Shown: positions 1-11,300, counted from the first letter of the stretch. The stretch: DNA of 53,766 nucleotides from Chloroflexota bacterium (GCA_018969485.1 JAGWYG010000014.1:1-53766); one strand, 5' to 3'. The notes: a model not told the origin generated them from the letters alone. Program-made: numbers and translations.

Positions 1-453
1 GTGCGCCGACGCTGCGCCGCCCACTCCGATGATGACCACATCCTTCCCCTGTTGGCGGATGCAATTCACCAGCGGAATGAAGTCGCGGTCGCCGGTCGCC
101 AGCACGAACTTCTGGATGTTGGGATTGGTGTAGAGCGTCCGCATCGCGTCGATGCACAGATTCATGTCGACGCTGTTCTTGATCGCGCGGCCAGTCCGCC
201 CCAGATCACGATCGTAGTAGTACGTCGGCACGTACATCGGCTCGATGCCGTTGGCGTAGAGCGCGCTGGTCACTCGCGGATAGCGATACCAGTCGGCATA
301 GGCGCGGGCGATCACGACACGTCCGAGGTCCTCGACACGATCCATGATCATCTCGAAGTTCGGGTTGACGTCAAGCTTATCGCGAACGCTGACGTAGACG
401 TTCTCGAAGTCAATGAAGACTGCGACATCGGCGCGGGTTGCATCAGATCCCAT
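1..453 (-). CDS. NYN-domain (LabA/DUF88-like) protein, C-terminus cut by window edge
   Basis: The first 151 codons of a gene that reads out of the left edge of the window. The translation starts MGSDATRADVAVFIDFENVY and contains the NYN/PIN-like nuclease core: the Asp-bearing strand VFIDFENV, a middle NSVDMNLCIDAM segment and LATGDRDFIPLV. These give the acidic cluster typical of LabA/DUF88 proteins, which are thought to be Mg-dependent ribonucleases acting on RNA. The ATG has a GAGGAG about 14 nt upstream, which is a little far. Family-level assignment is good; the substrate and any C-terminal domain cannot be seen. Confidence 0.85.
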   Translation of the reverse strand, partial: MGSDATRADVAVFIDFENVYVSVRDKLDVNPNFEMIMDRVEDLGRVVIARAYADWYRYPRVTSALYANGIEPMYVPTYYYDRDLGRTGRAIKNSVDMNLCIDAMRTLYTNPNIQKFVLATGDRDFIPLVNCIRQQGKDVVIIGVGGAASAH

Positions 454-1110
454 CGGCTCTCAGGGTCTCTCCTCGTCGGGTGTGGAACCAGACACGCACG
501 CATGCTGCGCACCATCACAGCGCCGTATCGGCGCGACCACCGTCAGACCGGATGGCCGGCGCCACGGCGCGCTGTCGCAGACGATTCCCGCGGGGAGCCA
601 GTTGTCTTCAGCCAGACATGTCGGTATGGTATCCGGGCCGCATCACCGGTGAGGGTCAGGGTGTCGCCGCCATGATCGGCGCGGCACGACCGCTGCGTCC
701 TACCGGTGCGCGCTCCTGCCGCGCACAGCCCGAGATACGATGTTCGCTGACCTACGACGACGACGTGGGCGATGCAGCCTCCTGCACTACGCCGCTCCGG
801 CTCCCCGGTGTGCTCGCCAGTTCGACACACTCAGGCTGATCCAGCGCCCGCAACGCCCAGAGACTGGCCGTTGCCGGACGCACGCACTATAGCATTGCCG
901 GGCGGGAAGTGCAACCGCGCGTGGGGGTGGGCACATTGCGGCACGACGGCCGGGCCGCCAGCCCACGGAGCGCGACCGGGCGCGTGCCCTGCCCGGCGCA
1001 GGGCCACGGGGCCGTACCGCTCTGGCGGGTGCCCGACGGCACCCGCCGGTGGCTGACCGTGTGCGGCAGCCCCCGGCAGGCCTGGGCCGCCGGAGGCTGC
1101 ACCGCCGCGA
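454..1110. other. Intergenic, no convincing gene
   Basis: About 650 bases between the start of the NYN gene and the end of katG. Short open frames exist on both strands, but their products are Arg/Pro/Ala-rich and match no family I recognise, as expected by chance at this G+C. The only structure I see is the hairpin at 1024-1047. Confidence 0.5.
1024..1047 (-). terminator. Hairpin downstream of katG
   Basis: A perfect 10-bp stem (1024-1033 with 1038-1047, arms GGCGGGTGCC/GGCACCCGCC) with a CGAC loop lies 64 bases past the katG stop. There is no T-run, so termination is inferred from position and stem strength only. Confidence 0.45.
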
Positions 1111-3321
<2,211 letters not shown>

Positions 3322-3476
3322 TCACCCTCTCGATGGTCCCCGCGGCGATCGCGCGCCGAACCCGACGCACGGCCACGACGGCGGACGCTGTGTCTGCCTG
3401 ATGCCGGGATGCGCGCCTGCGCCCGCCCGTGCCCGGTGCGGCCGGCGCGCCGGAAGCGGCGGCAGGCCGCCCCCCG

Positions 3477-3482
3477 ATTATA
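3477..3482 (-). promoter_or_regulatory. Candidate extended -10 for katG
   Basis: On the minus strand the sequence reads TGGTATAAT, a perfect -10 with the upstream TG of an extended -10 element, about 155 bases before the katG start. No good -35 is visible at 17-19 bases. It lies in the intergenic region shared with the divergent isomerase gene. Confidence 0.5.
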
Positions 3483-3534
3483 CCAGTTGCCAGCGACGCG
3501 TGGCGCGCGTGCAGCCCGGCACCGCCGGTTCCGG

Positions 3535-3540
3535 TATACT
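3535..3540 (+). promoter_or_regulatory. Candidate -10 for the isomerase gene
   Basis: TATACT 34 bases before the ATG at 3574. The -35 region is not recognisable, so this is a position- and motif-based guess. Confidence 0.4.
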
Positions 3541-3573
3541 CAGCGCGGCAATCACCCATCAAGGAGCAGGTGT

Positions 3574-4461
3574 ATGGATTCGTCCGCTTCCGCCGGCCAG
3601 CGCTTCGGCGTGGCGCTGTTCACCCTGGCCGGCATGGCCGCCCGCGACCTCGAGGCGACGCTGCGGCTGGTGGCCGCGGCGGGCTACCGCGAGGTCGAGT
3701 TCTTCGGCCCGTATCCGTTCAGCGCGCCCGAGAGCATCGCCGGCTGGCAGGCGGTCGCCGCCCGGCTGGGGATCGCCGGGCATGCCTGGTACGGCCATTC
3801 GCCGGCCGAGGTTCGCGCCATGCTCGACCGGCTGGATCTCGGTGCGCCGGCGGCGCACACTGATCTGGCGACGGCGCAGACGCGTATGCCACAGCTCGCC
3901 GATGCGGCGGCGACGCTGGGGCATCGCTATGTCATCGTGCCGAGCGTGATGGAGTTTGGCCTGACGACGCTCGATGATTACCGGCGGCTGGCGCTCGAGC
4001 TCAATCGCATCGGCGCGATCGCCGCGGCACACGGCGTGCGCTTCGGGTATCACAATCACGGCTACGAGCAGGCGCCGATCGCTGGGCAGGTGCCGCTGGA
4101 CGTGCTGCTCGACGCGACGGATCCGGCGCTGGTGACGTTTGAGCTGGATGTGTTCTGGATGATCGCTGGCGGCGGCGATCCGTGCGATTACCTGACGCGC
4201 TGGCCGGGGCGCTTCGCGCTGATGCATCTCAAGGATATGGCGCAGCCGGTGCGGTTCGCCGACCGCGGCCAGACGATGGCGGAGATGATGGCGCTGTTCC
4301 CCCAGATGCGGGACGCCGGCGACGGGGTGCTGGATCTGGCGGCGATCGTGCGCTGCGCCCGGCAGTGCGGCGTCGGGCATCTGCTGCTCGAGCGCGACCT
4401 GGCCGCCGAGCCGGAGCAGACGCTGCGCCGTAGCTTCACGGCGCTGTGCGCCGCGCGCTGA
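3574..4461 (+). CDS. Sugar phosphate isomerase/epimerase (xylose-isomerase-like TIM barrel)
   Basis: 295 residues with AAGGAG 7 bases before the ATG. Family hallmarks of the AP-endonuclease-2/xylose-isomerase-like barrel are visible: an N-terminal LEATLRLVAAAGYREVEFFG strand-helix, HNHGYE (metal or substrate His), FELDVFWMIAGGGDP and LMHLKDM. These proteins isomerise or epimerise sugars or inositol derivatives in the cytosol. No signal peptide is present. The gene stands alone, between the divergent katG and a convergent lipoprotein gene, so the substrate cannot be inferred. A strong hairpin follows. Confidence 0.85.
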   Translation: MDSSASAGQRFGVALFTLAGMAARDLEATLRLVAAAGYREVEFFGPYPFSAPESIAGWQAVAARLGIAGHAWYGHSPAEVRAMLDRLDLGAPAAHTDLATAQTRMPQLADAAATLGHRYVIVPSVMEFGLTTLDDYRRLALELNRIGAIAAAHGVRFGYHNHGYEQAPIAGQVPLDVLLDATDPALVTFELDVFWMIAGGGDPCDYLTRWPGRFALMHLKDMAQPVRFADRGQTMAEMMALFPQMRDAGDGVLDLAAIVRCARQCGVGHLLLERDLAAEPEQTLRRSFTALCAAR

Positions 4462-4481
4462 TGCTGCCGCCCGACCGCCGG

Positions 4482-4516
4482 GGATGGTGGGGCACGCATG
4501 CCGTGCCCCACCATCC
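4482..4516. terminator. Perfect 15-bp hairpin between convergent genes
   Basis: Arms 4482-4496 (GGATGGTGGGGCACG) and 4502-4516 are exact reverse complements around a 5-base loop. It lies 20 bases after the isomerase stop and 30 bases from the stop of the convergent lipoprotein gene, so it could serve both directions. No T-run on either side. Confidence 0.65.
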
Positions 4517-4545
4517 GCCACACCCGCCCCCACGCTGCCCCCGCA

Positions 4546-7101
4546 TCACGGCGCTGCGCCGCCGATCCCGCCGGTGCCGTCCAGCACCACGCGGAAGCCG
4601 ACGTCGTACAGCACACAGCCGGGTATCGCACAATCGAGGCGCGTCGTCGCGCGGACGGCGTCGGCTGGCTCCATGAAGCTGCCGCCGCGCAGGATGCCGG
4701 TCTCGGCGACCCATTCCCAGGCGTTGCCGCTCAGGTCGAGCACGCCGTATGGGCTGGCGCCGGCCGGGTAGCTGCCCACCACCTGGAGGTCGCCGGCGAC
4801 GCCGCGGAAGTTGCTGCGCGATGAATCAGGCGCGGCGCTGCCCCAGGGGTAGGCGCGACCGTCATCGCCCTGCGCGGCGCGCTGCCATTCGGCATCGGTC
4901 GGCAGCCGGCCGCCCTTCCAGCGCGCATAGGTGCGGGCCTGCTGCTGGCTGATCCAGACGATCGGGTGGTTGGCGAAGGTGCTGTCGTTGATCCGGCTGT
5001 ACCAGTACGGCTGCCACTCCGCCGGGTAGTGCGCGCGGAACGTCGACACCTCCGGCGCCGAACAGACCCCGGCGTTCATGCAGCGGACGTAGTCGGCCTG
5101 GGTGACTTCGGTGCGCATGATGCGGAACGCCGCCAGACCGCCGCCGGCGGGGATCGTGATCCAGTCGGGATCGTCGATCGGTGCCGCGACCGTCGGCGTC
5201 GGCAGCGCCAGTTCGGGCCCGCGCGGCGGCTCGGCGCCCGCGGCAGCCGGCGCTGGCAGTTGCCCGTCGAGATCGATCGCGACCAGACTGCTGCCGTCGC
5301 TGCCGAGCAGCGTCGTGCCATCGGCCGACCAGTACAGCGCCGCGCGCGGGCCGCTGATGGTCCGCACCAGCGCCCCGTCGCTCGCGCGCCAGATGTACAG
5401 GTTGCCGTCGCTGTCACAGGCCACGATGTACTGCGCGTCCGGCGACCAGATCAGCTCGGTCACCGGCGATGCCAGCGGCATGCGCTGCTGCACCGCGCCG
5501 TCGCTCGTCCGCCAGACGACCAGCGCGTCGTCGACGACGCTGGCCAGCGTGCTGCCGTCGGCCGACCAGGCCATGCAGCCGCAGACCAGCATGCCGCCGG
5601 CGGGAATCACCAGCCGCACGCGCTGCGTCGGCCATTCCCACAGCACGACGGTGCCATCCTCCGAAGTGCTGGCCAGCAGGTCGCCGCCGGGCGAGAAGGT
5701 GACGCAGTTCACGTTGCCGGTGTGCCCCTGCAGCGGCGTCAGCTCGACGCCGTCGCTGTCGCGGAAGAGCCGGATCTGGTGTGCGCCCTGCGATGACACC
5801 GCGATGATGCCGTCGGGCGAATACGCCAGGCAGTCGCTCGGGAACAGACTCGCCTGCGACATGGCGACGCTGGCCGCCGGACGGCCATCGTCGACGCGCC
5901 ACACCGCGAGACTGCCCGTGTTGCTGGGAATGACCCCGTCGATGCCGGGCGGCACGCGCGCCAGGTGCGACAGCACCGCCAGCCGCCGGCCGTCGGGCGA
6001 CCACGCCACGCGGTAGGGTTCGTCAGTCATGCTGATCGCCCGCTCGTCGAGCACGCGCAGCAGCGTGCCATCGCGCCGCCACACCTGCAGGCCGGCGTCG
6101 AAGTAGGTCGATCCAGCGTTGACGGTCGCCAGCATCTGACGGTCCGGCGACCACGTCATCGCGGTGATCGGCCGGAATCCGCCGAGCGTGCCGCTCAGCC
6201 GACCGGTGCGCACGTCCCAGAATTGCACCACCTGCTGCGCCGGCTTGATCGCCACCAACGTGCTGCCGTCTGCCGACCAGACCAGGCCCGCGATCGGATT
6301 GTCGGTGTAGTCCGACCAGGCGATGGCCAAGCTGCCCACGCCGCTGAACCCCGCCCCGTATGGGTCGCGCCGGATATCGCGCTCGAGATCGCGATACCAG
6401 TTGGGAATGTCGTTCAGGCGCGCCAGCAGCGCGACATCGCCGGCGCGCCAGATGAAGATCTCGCTGGGTGTCTCCCAAGAACTGGACACCGCCGCGAGAT
6501 ACTGGCTGTCGGGCGACCAGGTCTGCGCAGTGAGCCGCGTGCCAGTCTCGGCTTCCTGCGCCTGCAGGATGCCGTCGGCCGACCAGCGGCCGTCGGGCGA
6601 CTGGTCTGTGTCTGGTGGCGCGATGCCCAGCGCCTCGTCGGGCGTCAGCGTCCGCGTCGTGCCGCCGGCGTCGATGTCTACCGACAGGACGCGCTGGTCG
6701 CCCATCAGCTGCTGACCCGTCCAGATCAGCAGTTCGGCGCCATCGGGCGACCACGCGAGCTGTGTGGCGGCGGCGTCGGCGACGTAGAAGCCGAGATCGC
6801 CGCCGTCGGGCAATCCCACCAGGCGCACCCCCGCATCGGTGCCGATGGCCAGCGTGGTGCCGTCGGGGTGCAGCGCGACTGCGCCGGTGAGGCCGCCCCA
6901 GCTGATGCGGGTGGCGAGCTCATCGGGCGCGTCGGGCGACGCGACCGGCAGTGCCGGCGCGAGCGTCGACGTCGGCGCCGCGGTCGGCGGTGCGCCGGGT
7001 TCGGGTGTCGCCGTCGGCGCAGTGCCGGTGATCGCCGGCAGATTGGCGCATGCGCTCAGCAGCGCGAGCAGCGAGAGGTGAATGACGATCCGCGCTGGCA
7101 T
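4546..7101 (-). CDS. WD40-repeat lipoprotein with C-terminal FGE-sulfatase (SUMF1) domain
   Basis: 851 residues. The ATG at 7101 is chosen because AGGGAGG lies 8 bases upstream and the protein then begins with a lipoprotein signal ending LLALLSAC (Cys18). An earlier in-frame ATG at 7137 would overlap the preceding gene and spoil the signal. After an Ala/Pro/Thr linker come roughly ten WSPDG/WSADG-type WD40 blades (residues about 50-620). Residues about 640-845 form an FGE-sulfatase domain (WITIPAGG, RTEVTQADYVRC, GGRLPTDAEWQRAA, YPWGS, DLSGNAWEW, RGGSF). Many members of this fold are not formylglycine generators, so activity is not assumed. The upstream gene also encodes a WD40 lipoprotein; the gap is 14 bases. 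Confidence 0.9.
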   Translation of the reverse strand: MPARIVIHLSLLALLSACANLPAITGTAPTATPEPGAPPTAAPTSTLAPALPVASPDAPDELATRISWGGLTGAVALHPDGTTLAIGTDAGVRLVGLPDGGDLGFYVADAAATQLAWSPDGAELLIWTGQQLMGDQRVLSVDIDAGGTTRTLTPDEALGIAPPDTDQSPDGRWSADGILQAQEAETGTRLTAQTWSPDSQYLAAVSSSWETPSEIFIWRAGDVALLARLNDIPNWYRDLERDIRRDPYGAGFSGVGSLAIAWSDYTDNPIAGLVWSADGSTLVAIKPAQQVVQFWDVRTGRLSGTLGGFRPITAMTWSPDRQMLATVNAGSTYFDAGLQVWRRDGTLLRVLDERAISMTDEPYRVAWSPDGRRLAVLSHLARVPPGIDGVIPSNTGSLAVWRVDDGRPAASVAMSQASLFPSDCLAYSPDGIIAVSSQGAHQIRLFRDSDGVELTPLQGHTGNVNCVTFSPGGDLLASTSEDGTVVLWEWPTQRVRLVIPAGGMLVCGCMAWSADGSTLASVVDDALVVWRTSDGAVQQRMPLASPVTELIWSPDAQYIVACDSDGNLYIWRASDGALVRTISGPRAALYWSADGTTLLGSDGSSLVAIDLDGQLPAPAAAGAEPPRGPELALPTPTVAAPIDDPDWITIPAGGGLAAFRIMRTEVTQADYVRCMNAGVCSAPEVSTFRAHYPAEWQPYWYSRINDSTFANHPIVWISQQQARTYARWKGGRLPTDAEWQRAAQGDDGRAYPWGSAAPDSSRSNFRGVAGDLQVVGSYPAGASPYGVLDLSGNAWEWVAETGILRGGSFMEPADAVRATTRLDCAIPGCVLYDVGFRVVLDGTGGIGGAAP

Positions 7102-7115
7102 GGGGGTGCCCTCCC

Positions 7116-9131
7116 TTACATCGAGCCAATCTGCCACAGGCGAATGCCGACATCCTGCGCCGCCACGGCTAGCTGCGTGCCATCAGGCGACCAGGCGACT
7201 GCGCTGAGGCGCATGCCGGTCTCAATCCGCCGGACCTCGCTGCGCCGTGCGGTCGACCAGACGATGATGCGGCCGGTGGCGTCGAACGCGGCGATCAGCT
7301 GGCCGTCGGACGATGCCGGGACGATCTGCGTCTCGTAATCGAGTTCCAGCGCGCTGCGCAGCGCCGTCTCGGGCCGCTCGGCGGTGGCGCTCCAGCGGTA
7401 GCTGCCGCCGTCGCCGACCCAGTAGCCAATGCCGTCGTACGCTTCGGGATCGGTCGCATCGTCAAGCAGCGTACCGGTGGCGACATCAAAGACGCTCGTC
7501 GCGCCCGGGACGGGCGCACTGCGGAATGTCAGGGAGATCGCCACCCTGCGCCGATCGGGCGACAGCGAGTCGATGGATGGGCTGTAACCGCAATCCGCCA
7601 GGATTGCGCTGATGCGGCCGGTCGCCAGTTCGTAGCGCATGACGCTGCACTCGGCGACGTACACCACCAGGCCGCCGCCGGGGAAGAATCCCACCGCACC
7701 GTCGCCGAAGCGGCGCACCGGCTGGCGGGTCGCGGCATCGATCAGCACGCCGTCGCACAGGGCATAGGAGCCGTCGGGCATCCATTCGGCGCCACCGCCG
7801 CCGGGGGCGGACCACGCGCCGAGGCAGGCGCCGTCGGCGACGCGCCACAGTGCCGCGACGCCGTCGCCGCCACTCACCAGCAGGCTGCCGTCCGGCGACC
7901 ATGCCAGCGCGGTGGGAACGCCGGTGTTGTTCCACGGCATGCGGGCGATCGGGGCGCCGGCGCGCGTCCATACATCAAGGCTGGTGACGCTGCTGCCGAC
8001 CAGCAGCGTTCCATCGGCCGACCAGCGCAGCCGCCCCAGCGTGCCGATCGTGGCGACGCGCGCCGTGCCGCCGGCCAGTTCCAGGATGCGCCCGGCGACG
8101 GGCACTGCCGGTCCCGATTCCGGGCGGTCGGCAAACCGCGGCAGCACCGCCGCGGCGTCGCCGAACTGTGCGGCGCACTCGACCGCGACGGCGCCACCGT
8201 CGGGCGCCACCGCCGCCGCCACGGCCCGCGCCCCCGCGAGGCCCTCGAGCCGCCGCACGCCATCGACGCGCCACTCCTGCAGCAGGCCGGCGTCGGTCGC
8301 GCCGATCATGTGCCACTGATCGCCGGCGCCGACCGGCACGCCACGCTCGTCGTCGGCCAGCGCGCGGCGGTACACCTCGCTGCGTTGCGCGGCGTCCCAG
8401 GCCACCAGGGTGCGCGCGCCGCTCTGGCCTTCGGCGCCTGCCTGCCCCACCGCTGCCAGCGATGTGCCGTCCGGCGCCCACCCGAGCGCGACGACGGTGC
8501 CTTCCAGCGCCAGCGCCGCCAGCGCCTGCGGCGCGGTGCGGTCCAGCAGCAGCACCGCGTCCGCACCTCCCAGCGCCAGCCAGCGGCCGTCCGCCGACCA
8601 TGCCAGCGGGCCGTCGGCGGTGAGCCCGGCTGCGTCGTGGCGCGCCAGCACGGCGCCGCTGGTGCTGTCGACCGCCTGCACCGCGCCGGCGGTCCGCACG
8701 ATGACGGTGCCCCCGTCGGGGGCCAGACCCAGCCGGTACGGTTCCAGCAGCAGCGGCCGCGTGAGCTCGGCCAGGCTGGTGCGACGCCACTCGACGCCGC
8801 TCTCGGCGTCGAACCACGACGCCCCCTCGATGTCGAGGACGACGACGCTGCGATCGGCCGCCGACCAGGCGAGCTCGAGCGGGCGCGCGCGCCCGATGCG
8901 TCCGGGTTCGGGCGGGATCGCCGGCGGGGCGGTGGCGACCGGAGCGACCGCGGCATCGCCGGTCGCCGCGGTGGCGGTAGGCGCCGTGGCGTCGGGCGCC
9001 GTGGCATCATCCGGGATCGCCGTCGGCGCCTCCGGCGGGATCGCCGGCAACGCACATGCGCTCGACCAGACGGTCAGGCTCCCCAGTGCCAGCGATCGTA
9101 TCACGCGACGCCGCGACCATCGTCGATCCAT
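7116..9131 (-). CDS. WD40-repeat lipoprotein with twin-arginine-like signal
   Basis: 671 residues from the ATG at 9131, which has GGAG 9 bases upstream. The N-terminus MDRRWSRRRVIRSLALGS has an Arg-rich, Tat-like n-region and ends in a lipobox (VWSSAC, Cys26), so the protein is probably exported folded and lipidated. A low-complexity Ala/Pro/Thr segment follows, then about twelve beta-propeller blades recognised by WSADG, WAPDG and WSPDG motifs, the last ending VAWSPDGTQLAVAAQ. No catalytic domain is visible; it is probably a binding scaffold on the cell surface. It is first in a two-gene unit with the WD40-FGE gene and probably shares a role with it. Confidence 0.85.
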   Translation of the reverse strand: MDRRWSRRRVIRSLALGSLTVWSSACALPAIPPEAPTAIPDDATAPDATAPTATAATGDAAVAPVATAPPAIPPEPGRIGRARPLELAWSAADRSVVVLDIEGASWFDAESGVEWRRTSLAELTRPLLLEPYRLGLAPDGGTVIVRTAGAVQAVDSTSGAVLARHDAAGLTADGPLAWSADGRWLALGGADAVLLLDRTAPQALAALALEGTVVALGWAPDGTSLAAVGQAGAEGQSGARTLVAWDAAQRSEVYRRALADDERGVPVGAGDQWHMIGATDAGLLQEWRVDGVRRLEGLAGARAVAAAVAPDGGAVAVECAAQFGDAAAVLPRFADRPESGPAVPVAGRILELAGGTARVATIGTLGRLRWSADGTLLVGSSVTSLDVWTRAGAPIARMPWNNTGVPTALAWSPDGSLLVSGGDGVAALWRVADGACLGAWSAPGGGGAEWMPDGSYALCDGVLIDAATRQPVRRFGDGAVGFFPGGGLVVYVAECSVMRYELATGRISAILADCGYSPSIDSLSPDRRRVAISLTFRSAPVPGATSVFDVATGTLLDDATDPEAYDGIGYWVGDGGSYRWSATAERPETALRSALELDYETQIVPASSDGQLIAAFDATGRIIVWSTARRSEVRRIETGMRLSAVAWSPDGTQLAVAAQDVGIRLWQIGSM

Positions 9132-9542
9132 GGCTGTTTCTCCATCCACGTGCGATCCATCAGCAAATGTGCCAGGCAGCACGCTATGCGCCATCATCAC
9201 CAGATCGGCGTCATCGTGCTTCTGGAGTCACCATGCTCAGTCTACACCAGAATGCATGCCTGGTCGAGTCAGGAGTGCGACGCGCAGCGTGCGACATGCA
9301 GCGTGCGGCACGAAGCGGCATCGCCTGCCAGAGCGCTGCTGTGTACGCATGGGCCATTCGTATCTGGTGCAGATGCAGAAGACACGGATGTCTGTGGCGT
9401 TGTGGCTTCATGGGCGTGTCACGCGGACTGCGGCACGATGGTGGGGTCGGTGGGGTTGGCCTGGCGAGCGGCTATGGCAGCGCTCATGGCGGAGCGCTGG
9501 CGGCCAGCAGCGCGTCAGGCGTTGCATGCGCGGCCATGGCGG
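9132..9542. other. Intergenic, nothing recognised
   Basis: About 410 bases between the WD40 lipoprotein start and the 3' end of the oxidoreductase gene. It is less G+C-rich than its surroundings and should contain the promoter of the lipoprotein pair, but I see no clear -35/-10 pair, hairpin or coding frame with family resemblance. Confidence 0.4.
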
Positions 9543-10598
9543 CTATTCGAACGTGAGTCGCGGCACAGTACTCTCGATCGGCTGCATCTGGCCGGTTCGA
9601 CCGGCCTCGCGCGCCTTCAGCAGCACCTCCAGCACGTGATAGGCATGCTCCGGCGCGTTCATTGGCGGCGAACCGCTGCGAATACAGCTGACTGCGTGCC
9701 GCAGGCCATCGAGGTAAGACCACTCGGGCGCCGGCTCATCGAGGTGTTCCCAGGTGCCAGTCGCCGTCAGCCAGCGATCGATGCCGCGCGGTGCCCAATC
9801 ATCGCCCTGCAGCCGGATCGTTCCGTGCGTGCCATACAGCTCGATCGTCGCATCGCGATACTGTTGGATAGCAAAGCTGCTGGTGACGCTGGCAAACGTG
9901 GCATCGCCGAAGTCGAGCAGCAGCATGGCGTTGTCTTCGGCCGAGACCTGCACGCGGCGATCGCCGACCCGGCGCTCCGGCGCGGTGATGCCCGTGACGG
10001 CGCCGACGCGCCGCACCGGGCCGAGCCAGCCGGTCAGGCTGGTGACGTTGTACACCGCGAGGTCGAAGAGTGGCCCGCCGCCGCCGGCCTGGTAGTACCA
10101 GCCGCTCCAGTCGGGGCCGCTGTGACCGCACAGCCCGCGCGCGGCGACGACGGTGCCGATCATGCCCTGGCGCAGGAATCGCCCGATCTGCTGGTAGGTT
10201 GGGCTGAGGACGATGTGGGGCGCGACGATCAGGAACCCGGGGCTGCGCGCCGCGAGCGTCACCAGGTCGGCAGCCTCGCCGAGCGAGAGCGCCATCGGCT
10301 TCTCGAGCAGCACGTGCTTGCCATGACGCAGTGCGTCCGCCGCGATCGACGCATGGGAGGCCGGCGGGGTCAGCACCAGCACCAGTTCCACGGCGTCGTC
10401 GGCGAGCACTGCCCGGTAGTCGGTGGTGAAGGCCGGCTGGCCAGGCAGTTGCAGCAGAGCCGCGCGGCCCGGGTCGCTGTCGCAGACGACGCGCAGCACA
10501 GCGAGCCCGCGGGCCTGCAGGTCGCGGGCGATGGGGAGGTAGCCATCCTGCATGACGCTGCCGCAGCCGATGATGCCGATGCGAACGGGATGCGCCAT
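9543..10598 (-). CDS. Gfo/Idh/MocA family oxidoreductase
   Basis: 351 residues. The ATG at 10598 has GAGGAG 9 bases upstream. The N-terminal Rossmann fold has a proper dinucleotide motif (IGIIGCGSVMQ), then VLVLTPPASH and the family signature LLEKPMALS with the cofactor-contacting Lys. The C-terminal domain contains GGGPLFDLAVYNV, equivalent to the GG-x-hhD-x-G/h segment. These enzymes oxidise or reduce sugars and sugar acids with NAD(P). The gene stands alone; its promoter region has been overrun by a gene fragment and repeats at 10781-11300. Confidence 0.9.
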   Translation of the reverse strand: MAHPVRIGIIGCGSVMQDGYLPIARDLQARGLAVLRVVCDSDPGRAALLQLPGQPAFTTDYRAVLADDAVELVLVLTPPASHASIAADALRHGKHVLLEKPMALSLGEAADLVTLAARSPGFLIVAPHIVLSPTYQQIGRFLRQGMIGTVVAARGLCGHSGPDWSGWYYQAGGGGPLFDLAVYNVTSLTGWLGPVRRVGAVTGITAPERRVGDRRVQVSAEDNAMLLLDFGDATFASVTSSFAIQQYRDATIELYGTHGTIRLQGDDWAPRGIDRWLTATGTWEHLDEPAPEWSYLDGLRHAVSCIRSGSPPMNAPEHAYHVLEVLLKAREAGRTGQMQPIESTVPRLTFE

Positions 10599-10780
10599 CA
10601 GTGCTGCTCCTCGTGGTGTGCTGTGGGCCAGGCGCTTGCCCGCCATCGCTGCCGATGTGGCATGCTGCCGCGCTGGACGACGCGCGGCGGCACGGGCGAC
10701 CGGCGGGCGGGCCAGCGTGCCGCCATGCTCCCATCCGGCGCAGCACGGCGGGTGGCGCCGGCGCGGCGCGTCTGGCCGGC

Positions 10781-10850
10781 GCGTTTGCGCTCGCCGCAGC
10801 ATGGCCGGCCGCGCAGGTTGTCCGATCCGGCCACTGCGCATGCGCCACCC
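10781..10850 (-). pseudogene. Fragment of a duplicated monooxygenase gene
   Basis: These 70 bases match 11449-11518, inside the intact monooxygenase gene, at 64 of 70 positions by hand count. Read in the same frame the fragment gives VAHAQWPDRTTCAAGHAAAS against VAYAQWPDRAAYAAGHAAAS in the gene. Similarity fades at the repeat copy that starts at 10874 and is lost on the other side by 10780, so only about 23 codons of the second copy survive. Confidence 0.7.
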
Positions 10851-10873
10851 GGCTGCCCTCCCTTACAGGGGCG

Positions 10874-11002
10874 GGTTATCCCACAGAGGCATGGGACAAC
10901 GCATGCTGATGCGGCGAGCGCACGCCCAGATGTTGCGGGATGCCCGGCCAGGGCGCGGGCACACAGCGCCGTCGTCGGCCAGGCTCGCCGCGGCATCCCA
11001 AC
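10874..11002. repeat. Dispersed repeat, copy A
   Basis: 129 bases, in the same orientation as copies B (11172-11300) and C (13913-14039). All three begin near GGTTRTYCCAYAG and end GCTCGCCGCGGCATCCCAAC. By hand count A and B agree at about 84% of positions without gaps. The left end can fold: GTTATCCCAC pairs with ATGGGACAAC around a 6-base loop. Confidence 0.8.
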
Positions 11003-11171
11003 GCCTCCGGGCGCGGGTCGCTCCACCGTGTGGGCGATAGTGGCAGGCCGCGTCGGCGGCCGTGGCCCTGGCGGCACGCCCTGCGGCGGCACGCCGTCGG
11101 GGGAAACCCCTCGGCTCCATCGCAGCGCAGCCCGCCTGCGCGGGCTATCGAAAGCGCCCCCTACGGGGACA

Positions 11172-11300
11172 GGTTGTTCCACAGGGGCATGAGATAGCGC
11201 ATTCTGATGCGGCAAGCGCACACCCGGACGTTGCGGGATGTCCGGCCAGGGCGCGGGCGCCAGGCGCTGCAGCCGGCCGGGCTCGCCGCGGCATCCCAAC
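11172..11300. repeat. Dispersed repeat, copy B
   Basis: Second 129-base copy, 169 bases after the end of copy A. It keeps both ends and the conserved middle (TTGCGGGATG, CCGGCCAGGGCGCG), but its left hairpin is more damaged than in copy A. Confidence 0.8.

Noticed and set aside
543-830. A 95-codon minus-strand frame upstream of the NYN gene
   Set aside because: No ribosome binding site, no family resemblance and a composition expected by chance.
8310-11192. A 960-codon plus-strand frame spanning the WD40 gene, a gap and the oxidoreductase
   Set aside because: It is antisense to two clear genes and crosses an intergenic region with repeats; the product is Arg/Gln/His-rich and looks like no protein.
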